Shown: piece after piece, positions 1 to 6,152 of the stretch
Layout of the letters: each line of letters starts with the position of its first letter
How positions within the stretch are numbered: position 1 is the stretch's first letter
Assembly: GCA_031429035.1 (NCBI GenBank)
Contig: JANOYU010000010.1
Location: 1-12,370, forward strand
From: Methylotenera_A sp031429035
GTDB lineage: Bacteria > Pseudomonadota > Gammaproteobacteria > Burkholderiales > Methylophilaceae
Reading direction: 5' to 3'
DNA: 12,370 nucleotides
Notes under the pieces: model-generated
What the model was told of the DNA's origin: nothing
The model's database searches: none
What the model saw: only the letters and a program-made list of their open reading frames with translations
Translations under genes and position numbers: made by a program

Positions 1-1262
1 GCAAGCTGTTTTAAAGGTATACGGAACTGGCTTCGAGCTTTAACTGAAGATTTAGCTGTGCTTGCATTCATCACCTTTGAACCTGGGTCAAAAATTATCA
101 ATCCTGAATTCAGCGACGTGAGATAGCGGTTAAAGTCGGTACCTTCACCTAGTAATGCGGGGCTAAAATAGCGGTAAGCTGGCTCTTTGACCTTTTCACT
201 TTCATAAGAAATATAAGCCGCTTGTGCATGTTTTTTATTCCAACTAATCATTAAATCTGCAAATGACCAAGCTGCTGCGCAATCACCTTCATCTGTCAAC
301 AATTCCACCGCGCCAGTAACATCTTCAATCATACTTCGTGTTGAGTTAAAGCCTCGCACATTAAGCGTGAGCCCAGTTTTTTCGTTTCTTAAATTTGCGC
401 GATGCGTACCAGTAAAGTACAAGGTATCATCACTGGTAGGGCTACCGAATTGGCGAACAAAAGCTTTCACACCTTGCTCAAAGTACATGCCGCCGTTAGG
501 CTCAGGAGTCATCAAGGTTATTCTGCTGCCACTATATGCTTTGAGCTCCCAGCCCATAAAGTCAGGCTCTGCGCGGCCATTTGGAATGATCCCTAGTAAC
601 GCTTCTAGTGTATAGCCGCCGCCATTACGAGCTTTGTAAGGAATGATTTCACCAGTTTTATTTAAACGAATTGAAGGCTGCCAACCAAAATCTCGAATTT
701 CAGCAAGCTTTTCAAGAAGAACAGATTTTGTATCACGCCCTGATACTGGTAAATTAAAAAATACACTTTGCTGCGTATATGCATTTTGAGTAAGCTGCCG
801 CTGAAACTCTCGTGCAATCTGACTATCGGCTGCAGCTAAGTAAGCAAGTGTTTCACCATTATTTGTTATGCCAAAAAAAAGAACTCGCCCATCTAATCCA
901 TTATTAAAGCGGCGTTGATTACCTGGAACTGGCCTTAATTGCTCATTTGGGGCAAGCTTACAACCACGAAGAAAACCAGAAAGGCGAACTTCAGGGTATT
1001 GAGGGTATAGAATCAACTGTGCGCCTATGGCGCGCTCTAATGTGTTTTCGCCAACCCAAAAAAAATCAAGTTTAGCTTTATAGGTGCTGTTTTCGGTACT
1101 TGTTTCGATAGTTTGAAACGGAAACATTTGCACAACTTCAAGGCTTCCGCCTAGGTATATTTGCTGTTTGCTATTATCATTTTCTGCAAGAGGTTTACAA
1201 AATGCGGTAACTGCACCTAATGTAGAAAAGCGGAATAATAAATTTGCAATACTGTCAAACAT
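1..1262 (-). CDS. MvaI/BcnI-family type II restriction endonuclease with extra N-terminal domain (3' end off window)
   Basis: Reading the minus strand from ATG 1262-1260 gives 420 uninterrupted residues to the window edge. The C-terminal half looks like the MvaI/BcnI nuclease fold: a Gly-rich GGGYTLEALLGI stretch (residues 214-225), then PDFMGWELK (233-241). Its D234, E239 and K241 have the same spacing as the PD..E.K centre of MvaI. The final visible residues, ARSQFRIPLKQL, resemble the C-terminal end of this family, so little is probably missing. MvaI and BcnI are about 240 residues long. Here some 190 residues precede the nuclease, including YPQYPEVRLSGFLRG (86-100), which may be an EcoRII-N-like or B3-like DNA-binding domain (inference). 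It presumably cleaves unmethylated DNA at the site protected by the adjacent methyltransferase, plausibly CCWGG or CCNGG. It lies 18 nt after the methyltransferase stop, with no clear Shine-Dalgarno sequence, so translation may be coupled. The nuclease assignment is fairly sure; the exact site is not. Confidence 0.85.
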   Translation of the reverse strand, partial: MFDSIANLLFRFSTLGAVTAFCKPLAENDNSKQQIYLGGSLEVVQMFPFQTIETSTENSTYKAKLDFFWVGENTLERAIGAQLILYPQYPEVRLSGFLRGCKLAPNEQLRPVPGNQRRFNNGLDGRVLFFGITNNGETLAYLAAADSQIAREFQRQLTQNAYTQQSVFFNLPVSGRDTKSVLLEKLAEIRDFGWQPSIRLNKTGEIIPYKARNGGGYTLEALLGIIPNGRAEPDFMGWELKAYSGSRITLMTPEPNGGMYFEQGVKAFVRQFGSPTSDDTLYFTGTHRANLRNEKTGLTLNVRGFNSTRSMIEDVTGAVELLTDEGDCAAAWSFADLMISWNKKHAQAAYISYESEKVKEPAYRYFSPALLGEGTDFNRYLTSLNSGLIIFDPGSKVMNASTAKSSVKARSQFRIPLKQL

Positions 1263-1280
1263 TAGGTGTAATGAATCATC

Positions 1281-2546
1281 TCAAGCTGTTTTATAAAAAT
1301 ATGGCAATTCAGGTTCAAGGCTATCCGCTTCCAGCATAGGTTGCATCAATTTAGCAACTTGAACAATCACATCAACAACGACAGAGTTCCCAAACTGTCT
1401 ATATGCACGTGAATCTGATACAGGAATCCTAAAGCTGTCAGGATAGCCCATTAGACGAGCACATTCGCGAGGTGTTAAACGACGTGGGTTTATACCCTCC
1501 CCTTGGTCAATCAAAATTTCTGAGCCATCTTTGTAATACCTTGCTGATAGGGTGCGCGCTATTTTATTCTCGTTTACTAAACCAAAACCAAAACCATTTC
1601 CTTTTAAACGGTGTTTTTCTGCGTAGGCTTGCAGATAGCGCCATAGGTTATCGGTAAGCGTATATTTTGCTAAGGTTTTTTTTGTTTTTTGATCATAAAA
1701 ACGGTCTGCATCCCAAGGTGAATAAGGCTCTGTACCATCAGTACGGTGCAATATTTCGGCTAGGCTGTGCGCTTTTTCAGGCAATTGCAATGCGGCCCAA
1801 TCAAAGGCTGTTGGTTCTTTAAAGCCTACAATATAAATACGCTCACGGTGTTGTGGAACGTAGTGTGCGGCGTCTATTACCTTTACATGGATGCTATACC
1901 CAAGCTCTTCAGTTAAAGTACGTTTAATCACATCAAAGGTGCGGCCTTTATCGTGCGATTGCAGATTTTTCACATTCTCAAGTAAAAAAGCTTTGGGTTG
2001 TTTAGCTTTGATAATGCGAGCTACATCAAAAAAAAGTGTGCCTTGTGCCTCACATGCAAAACCATGTGATTTACCTAGCGCATTTTTTTTAGAGACACCC
2101 GCTATAGAAAATGGCTGGCAAGGAAATCCTGCTAATAAAACATCATGGTTTGGAATATCCGCTGCCGCTATTTGTGTAATATCTCCCCCCAATAGATGTG
2201 TGCTAGGGAAATTTTCAGCATAAGTTTTTTGTGAGTAACTATCCCACTCGCTGGTGAAAACGCATTGCCCGCCGATGGTTTCAAAGCCAGCTCGTATACC
2301 GCCAATGCCCGCAAACAAGTCAATAAAATCAAATTTAGCTTCAGTTTTTTGCACGTTATGGAAAGGTAGCATTTGTTGTAAGGCTGCAGATAGATAGGCT
2401 GGTGGTTGGGTTTGATTGGCCTCCCAGCGGCGTACGGTGCGCGCAGCAACACCTAATTGTTTAGCAATCGAGGCTTGTGAGTGAAACTTACGTGCCGCAT
2501 TTAAATATTCAATAACTGCGTTATTAGGCGTTTCAGTGGTAAGCAT
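1281..2546 (-). CDS. DNA (cytosine-5)-methyltransferase, Dcm/M.EcoRII type, with N-terminal HTH
   Basis: This 421-residue enzyme methylates C5 of cytosine using SAM. All main C5-MTase motifs are present and ordered: motif I DLFAGIGG (76-83), motif IV GFPCQPFS (140-147) with catalytic C143, motif VI ENV (190-192), motif VIII QHRER (232-236) and motif X GNSVV (386-390). The target-recognition region (about 300-345) carries GNGFGFGLV and ARTLSARYYKDGSEILI, close to what I remember of Dcm and M.EcoRII, which modify CCWGG. Relatives such as M.SsoII modify CCNGG, so the site is either of these. Residues 15-50 (ASIAKQLGVAARTVRRWE at the core) form a helix-turn-helix; in M.SsoII and M.EcoRII an equivalent segment represses the enzyme's own transcription. 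It sits directly upstream of the partner nuclease. The ATG at 2546 has only a weak Shine-Dalgarno sequence; I keep it because the HTH needs this start. Confidence 0.95.
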   Translation of the reverse strand: MLTTETPNNAVIEYLNAARKFHSQASIAKQLGVAARTVRRWEANQTQPPAYLSAALQQMLPFHNVQKTEAKFDFIDLFAGIGGIRAGFETIGGQCVFTSEWDSYSQKTYAENFPSTHLLGGDITQIAAADIPNHDVLLAGFPCQPFSIAGVSKKNALGKSHGFACEAQGTLFFDVARIIKAKQPKAFLLENVKNLQSHDKGRTFDVIKRTLTEELGYSIHVKVIDAAHYVPQHRERIYIVGFKEPTAFDWAALQLPEKAHSLAEILHRTDGTEPYSPWDADRFYDQKTKKTLAKYTLTDNLWRYLQAYAEKHRLKGNGFGFGLVNENKIARTLSARYYKDGSEILIDQGEGINPRRLTPRECARLMGYPDSFRIPVSDSRAYRQFGNSVVVDVIVQVAKLMQPMLEADSLEPELPYFYKTA

Positions 2547-2574
2547 TATACAATCTTTATCTAGGTGATATAGC

Positions 2575-2618
2575 GGACAATACGCCCTTTTTAATTACCA
2601 GACAAGTTTTATATGTCT
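2575..2618 (-). promoter_or_regulatory. Putative methyltransferase promoter with repeated GACA half-sites
   Basis: On the minus strand a TTGTCT box (complement of 2600-2605) lies 17 nt before TATTGT (complement of 2577-2582). Each matches four of six sigma-70 consensus bases. An inverted repeat AGACA-N9-TGTCT (2600-2604 and 2614-2618) overlaps the -35, and a third half-site GGACAA (2575-2580) overlaps the -10. SsoII/Ecl18kI-type methyltransferases bind a GGACA...TGTCC-type inverted repeat at their own promoter through the N-terminal HTH. The half-sites here are compatible with this, but the spacing is not identical. Promoter and operator are both inference. Confidence 0.4.
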
Positions 2619-2633
2619 ACCAACGTTGATTTT

Positions 2634-2816
2634 TTATTTCCATTTTTTAAATACGGCATTTACTTCGTCTTCAGTCGCTAACTCTCTAACATCGGCTTCA
2701 ATTAAAGATTTGTGAATTTGGGCATCTAGCATTTCTCTTAACTCAGCTAAAACAAATTCTGCTGAGTAATATTTAACTTCTTCAGATTGGTTAGCTGATG
2801 ATTTTTTGGTGTTCAT
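2634..2816 (-). CDS. Small protein of unknown function (60 aa), possibly antitoxin-like
   Basis: This is a 60-residue, charged, probably helical protein with no signal peptide or membrane segment. Its ATG lies one base after the stop of the upstream solute-binding protein gene (TAATATG on the minus strand). There is no Shine-Dalgarno sequence at a usable distance, so termination-reinitiation coupling is the likely way it is translated. The C-terminal part, IHKSLIEADVRELATEDEV and then a terminal FKKWK, has the look of C-termini of ParD/CopG-type antitoxins, which often end in a charged helix plus W. No toxin follows: only 87 nt separate it from the methyltransferase. It could be an orphan antitoxin, or a small regulator linked to the restriction-modification operon. 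I do not recognise it with confidence. That it is a real gene rests on its position and a plausible amino-acid composition. Confidence 0.55.
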   Translation of the reverse strand: MNTKKSSANQSEEVKYYSAEFVLAELREMLDAQIHKSLIEADVRELATEDEVNAVFKKWK

Positions 2817-2817
2817 A

Positions 2818-4266
2818 TTATTGTATTGTAGCCGACCTTGTAATTGTTGCTAAATCATCCCAATTACCGTCAGCTTTGGGTTTGTAATGACTGATATTTT
2901 TTTGCATGGCAGCAAATTGCCCTTCGTACCATAGTGGAATATAAGGCAATTGTGCGTGTATGCGCGTGGTAGCGGCTGGCCAGCTTTCTTCGGCCAGCAA
3001 TTTATCAAGCTCAGCGTCGCTGTATCTGCCACGGTTAAAACCATTGGGCGGAAAGTATTTTGAGCCAAAAGCTTTTGCATAAATTTCTGGCGTTTTAATG
3101 CCAACCCAAGTTAGGCCATACAATTGAAAATTACCTGCTTTTACATCGGCAAAAAACGTGCCCCAATCTAAACTTTTAATTTGTAAATCTATGCCCGCTT
3201 CGCGCATTTGCGCTTGCATAATGGTGGCTAAGCGCACCCTAAACGCATCGGTGCTGGTTTTATATTCTAATTTTAGCGGCAATTTTACGCCCGCTTCAAT
3301 CAGTAATTTTTTGGCTAATCCTGGGTTGTAATCATATAGCGGCAGCAAGTTATTGGCGTTGGTGTAATGCTCTGGCGGCAAAATACTGCTGGCCAGCCGC
3401 GTGTTTGCTACCATCACTTTATCGATAATCGTCTGTCTATCAATGGCGTGCGCAATGGCTTGCCGTACCTTAATATTTTGCAGTGTTTTATCTTGCATAT
3501 TTAAGCCGAGGTATGAGTAGTTGGCCCCAAGGCCAGTATCTACGCGGATGCCAGAGGTGGCTTGTAAATATTTAACTAATTCTGGCGGCAAATCACCTTG
3601 CAATAAATCGACCTCACCTTTTTTTAATTTAAGCACGCGTACAGTGGGGTCTTTCACCTCTATCAGAGTAATTTGTAGGTTATCTGTATGGCGTTTTAAC
3701 TTTAAATCGTGCTGCCAGCTTACAAATTTTAGCGCGCCACTGCCGATAGGATTGCGCGAAAAATCGTGACCATTTTCGATTAAACTTTTAGGCAAAATAC
3801 CAATAATCAGCTTGCTAATAAAATGCGCATCTGTTTGTTTTAACTTAAAAATAAGTGTTTTATCATCCAGCACTTGTATTGATTCTATATTGGCAAACTC
3901 GGCCGCATGCGGCGCATCTTTTAATTTTTTCAAACTATCATAAGTTGCCTTTACATCACGCATCGTCAGCACATCACCATTGTGAAAAGTGGCATTTTTT
4001 TGCAACTTAAACTTATATTCACGCGCATTAATGGCATCGCCACGAGCAAGCATCCATGCGGGTTGCGAGGTAGCATCAAAATCAACTAATGGCTGATAAA
4101 TTAAACGATTGACGCGCTCTGACGCAGCATCGGTAGCGTAACGCGGATCTAAATTAAGTGGCGCTTGGGCGATAGCAAAACGGATTTCTTGTGTTGATGT
4201 AGAGTTTTTTTGGCATGCGGTCAGCGCAAATAACACCAAAAAATAAATAAACACTTTTTTTAACAT
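2818..4266 (-). CDS. ABC transporter substrate-binding lipoprotein, SBP_bac_5 (peptide/oligopeptide) family
   Basis: This is a 482-residue exported solute receptor of the DppA/OppA class. The chosen start (ATG 4266) gives MLKKVFIYFLVLFALTAC, a classic lipoprotein signal with lipobox L-T-A-C and lipidated C18. An upstream in-frame ATG at 4296 adds ten residues before the signal and is less likely; neither start has a good Shine-Dalgarno sequence. Family features are LDPRYATDAASERVNRLIYQPLVDFD near the N-terminus (only the first part is diagnostic), IPLWYE near the C-terminus, the ATFHNGDVLTMRDV block and the KVRQAIAHAIDR block. It would bind a peptide-like or other small ligand in the periplasm and deliver it to an inner-membrane permease. 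No permease or ATPase gene is in the window, so the partner is elsewhere or beyond it. The 60-residue ORF follows at one base. It is divergent from the doxX-like gene, sharing a 78-nt regulatory gap. Confidence 0.9.
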   Translation of the reverse strand: MLKKVFIYFLVLFALTACQKNSTSTQEIRFAIAQAPLNLDPRYATDAASERVNRLIYQPLVDFDATSQPAWMLARGDAINAREYKFKLQKNATFHNGDVLTMRDVKATYDSLKKLKDAPHAAEFANIESIQVLDDKTLIFKLKQTDAHFISKLIIGILPKSLIENGHDFSRNPIGSGALKFVSWQHDLKLKRHTDNLQITLIEVKDPTVRVLKLKKGEVDLLQGDLPPELVKYLQATSGIRVDTGLGANYSYLGLNMQDKTLQNIKVRQAIAHAIDRQTIIDKVMVANTRLASSILPPEHYTNANNLLPLYDYNPGLAKKLLIEAGVKLPLKLEYKTSTDAFRVRLATIMQAQMREAGIDLQIKSLDWGTFFADVKAGNFQLYGLTWVGIKTPEIYAKAFGSKYFPPNGFNRGRYSDAELDKLLAEESWPAATTRIHAQLPYIPLWYEGQFAAMQKNISHYKPKADGNWDDLATITRSATIQ

Positions 4267-4286
4267 AGGGCTAATTTTACACAATA

Positions 4287-4315
4287 TTGCAAGCATGCTT
4301 GGATAAGTTTATGAT
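4287..4315 (+). promoter_or_regulatory. Sigma-70-like promoter of the DoxX gene
   Basis: TTGCAA (4287-4292), a 17-nt spacer, and TATGAT (4310-4315) give four and five of six consensus matches at ideal spacing. Transcription would start near 4322, just ahead of the AAAAGGAG Shine-Dalgarno sequence at 4331-4338. No other promoter of this quality is visible in the divergent gap. Confidence 0.6.
4290..4301. promoter_or_regulatory. 12-bp perfect palindrome, possible operator
   Basis: CAAGCATGCTTG is a perfect 12-bp palindrome lying between the divergent solute-binding protein and DoxX genes. It overlaps the last bases of the DoxX -35 box and the start of its spacer. A dimeric regulator bound here could block DoxX transcription and affect the opposite gene. 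No regulator gene for it is in the window; function is inference. Confidence 0.3.
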
Positions 4316-4344
4316 GTAAATAGCATTTAAAAAAGGAGCACAAA

Positions 4345-4755
4345 GTGACAGGCATTGTTCAACTGATTGGCCGCATTATGCTGGCGCTAATTTTTATTTT
4401 GGCGGGCGTGGGCAAAATTAGCGACCCCGCTGGCACCATGGGCTATATGCAATCTGCTGGCGTGCCAGGCATATTATTATGGCCCACTATTGCGTTAGAA
4501 GTCATTGGCGGTATTTGCTTGGCAATTGGCTTTAAAACGCGCTTGGCAGCATTTGCGTTGGCAGGTTTTTCACTATTGGCAGCGGCGCTATTTCACAGTA
4601 ATTTTGCCGATCAAATGCAAATGATTTTATGCTTAAAAAATATCGCCATCGCTGGTGGATTATTGTTGTTAGCGGTAAGTGGCTTTACTGCTTTCAGTGT
4701 AGATAATCGCAGAAATCAAAATGATTTTTTTGGCACTAGACAAGAAAAAAGATAA
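4345..4755 (+). CDS. DoxX family inner-membrane protein
   Basis: This is a 136-residue DoxX-family protein. It starts at GTG 4345, which is set by the strong AAAAGGAG Shine-Dalgarno sequence ending six bases upstream. The family hallmark is near the N-terminus: GRIMLALIFILAGVGKISDPAG (residues 9-30). Four hydrophobic segments follow the usual DoxX plan, at roughly 7-24, 43-62, 65-84 and 95-115, with a charged cytoplasmic or periplasmic tail. DoxX/YphA proteins are small integral membrane proteins of largely undefined biochemical role; some are linked to quinone, thiosulfate or oxidative-stress metabolism. Nothing here selects one of these. The gene is monocistronic, with its own promoter upstream and a hairpin terminator downstream. 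Confidence 0.9.
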   Translation: MTGIVQLIGRIMLALIFILAGVGKISDPAGTMGYMQSAGVPGILLWPTIALEVIGGICLAIGFKTRLAAFALAGFSLLAAALFHSNFADQMQMILCLKNIAIAGGLLLLAVSGFTAFSVDNRRNQNDFFGTRQEKR

Positions 4756-4790
4756 ACTTAAATTTATTCAAAACAAACAATCAATTCCAC

Positions 4791-4817
4791 ATGGCTAGCC
4801 TTAGCTAGCCATTTTTA
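4791..4817 (+). terminator. Rho-independent terminator of the DoxX gene
   Basis: A perfect 9-bp stem, ATGGCTAGC (4791-4799) and GCTAGCCAT (4804-4812), with a CTTA loop, is followed by TTTTT. It sits 36 nt after the DoxX stop and 37 nt before the next gene, so it separates the two transcription units on the plus strand. Confidence 0.85.
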
Positions 4818-4853
4818 ATATCTAAAATTTCTAGATTCAACAATAAAAATAAC

Positions 4854-6152
4854 ATGCCAATAAAAACATTCACCACCCAAATTACTCTGAAGCGTGTTTT
4901 ATACAGCTTACTTGCGCTAATTTTATTACTTTTAATTTGGGCTGGTTTTGCTTTATTTTATGACGAATCGCCCGATGTTGGACGCGATGTATTTTATGCA
5001 ATATCCGCAAACAAGATTCCCGACAATAAAAACTTAGCCATTGCTATATCTGGCATCAATGCGCCAGAAGAGAAAGACAGCATTAAGCATGGTCGGCTAC
5101 TAATTGATGCATCTAGAAATGATTTAACGCGTGATGTAGCAAGGTTTTTAGCAAATGGACCAGCTAAGCTAAATTTTGTTGGCAAACGAGATGAATTTGA
5201 ATGCTGGCTAGATGATAAATTAAAAAAAACGAATGATAACTGCGCTAGTGTTGAGCGATTGAAAACATTGATATTGGCTAATAAAACGCTACTTTCCCGC
5301 TACCAACAATTATACACAATGCCACACTGGCAAGGCAGCACTTTTGGCGGCGGCCAAACTATCATTGACATCAATGTGTTGTTAGCGGCAGAAATTAAAT
5401 TAGATGTCGATGAAGGTAGACCAGAAGTTGCATATCAAAAATGGCGAAATAATTTCCAATTTATTAGCCGCGCTTTAGCTGCAAAAAACACAATGATAGA
5501 GCGCGCAATATTTTTAGTGGCTGATAGCTTAAGCTTAAAATCTATTGAAAATGTATTACTTAAATCACCAGAAATTAGTACACAACATTACGATGAACTG
5601 CAGGATTTACTAAAGCCAAGCGGGTTAAATAGATACAACATAAAAAACATGCTGCGTGCAGATTATGAGTTCATTAACAATGAATTGATTACAAAACAAC
5701 AACATATTTACTATGTTCATACCAACTTCATTCGTAACCGACTGTATCGCATGCAAATAGATTTTTATGAAAGTGCGCAAAAATCACCAAGCACATTTGC
5801 TTTAGCGAGTGAACGTTTTAATCAGCAATATAAATCACAAAATATATTTAACATTAACTTGTGCGACCCCTTTAACAGCTATTTAGCAAATAAAATTGTT
5901 GGCGGATTACCAATTGGTTTTGAATTGATTAAATCGATGCACCAACACAATGGTTCAATCAATGCACTTAATTTAATTACCCAAATAAGAGTTAAAAATA
6001 TTGATAGTGCAAATACTCAAAACTATATCAATCTGGCCGGTACTCAATTCAACAACCCTTTTACTGGTAAGCCAATGCAATGGAATCCCGAGAAAAAAGT
6101 GATTATTTTCAGAAACACATTAAGGCAAGAAAATATTGAATTTGCGCTATAG
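4854..6152 (+). CDS. Uncharacterised membrane-anchored periplasmic protein (432 aa)
   Basis: This is a 432-residue protein with a single strong N-terminal membrane segment (about residues 14-36) preceded by a Lys/Arg-containing cytoplasmic stub. A hydrophilic, mostly helical domain follows, predicted to lie in the periplasm. I do not recognise a named domain. The early segment NLAIAISGINAPEEKDSIKHG (only the core AISGINAPE is distinctive) and a following Cys-containing ECWLDDKLKK...NCAS region resemble a widespread proteobacterial family of unknown function with an 'N.Y.ALLG..AP' motif; this is from memory only. Three Cys (two near residues 120-133, one in NLCDPF) would allow a periplasmic disulfide. 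The ATG has no good Shine-Dalgarno sequence, but no alternative start preserves the membrane anchor. Base composition is more AT-rich to the eye than that of neighbouring rlmD. It follows a terminator, so it is its own transcription unit, and it ends tail-to-tail with rlmD. Confidence 0.8.
   Translation: MPIKTFTTQITLKRVLYSLLALILLLLIWAGFALFYDESPDVGRDVFYAISANKIPDNKNLAIAISGINAPEEKDSIKHGRLLIDASRNDLTRDVARFLANGPAKLNFVGKRDEFECWLDDKLKKTNDNCASVERLKTLILANKTLLSRYQQLYTMPHWQGSTFGGGQTIIDINVLLAAEIKLDVDEGRPEVAYQKWRNNFQFISRALAAKNTMIERAIFLVADSLSLKSIENVLLKSPEISTQHYDELQDLLKPSGLNRYNIKNMLRADYEFINNELITKQQHIYYVHTNFIRNRLYRMQIDFYESAQKSPSTFALASERFNQQYKSQNIFNINLCDPFNSYLANKIVGGLPIGFELIKSMHQHNGSINALNLITQIRVKNIDSANTQNYINLAGTQFNNPFTGKPMQWNPEKKVIIFRNTLRQENIEFAL

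Noticed and set aside
367..615. Plus-strand open frame of 82 codons
   Set aside because: It lies antisense inside the nuclease gene, whose minus-strand frame is open for 420 codons and carries catalytic motifs. No Shine-Dalgarno sequence or domain supports the plus frame.
2168..2452. Alternative minus-strand frame of 94 codons
   Set aside because: It is a shifted frame within the methyltransferase, overlapping its HTH and motif I, with no domain sense.
2545..2550. TATAAT on the minus strand touching the methyltransferase ATG
   Set aside because: A consensus -10, but it would start transcription inside the gene and cut off the HTH, and no -35 lies at the right distance. The weaker pair at 2577-2605 fits better.
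2818..4266. A complete peptide ABC transporter operon
   Set aside because: Only the solute-binding lipoprotein is present. No permease or ATPase gene lies on either side within the window.
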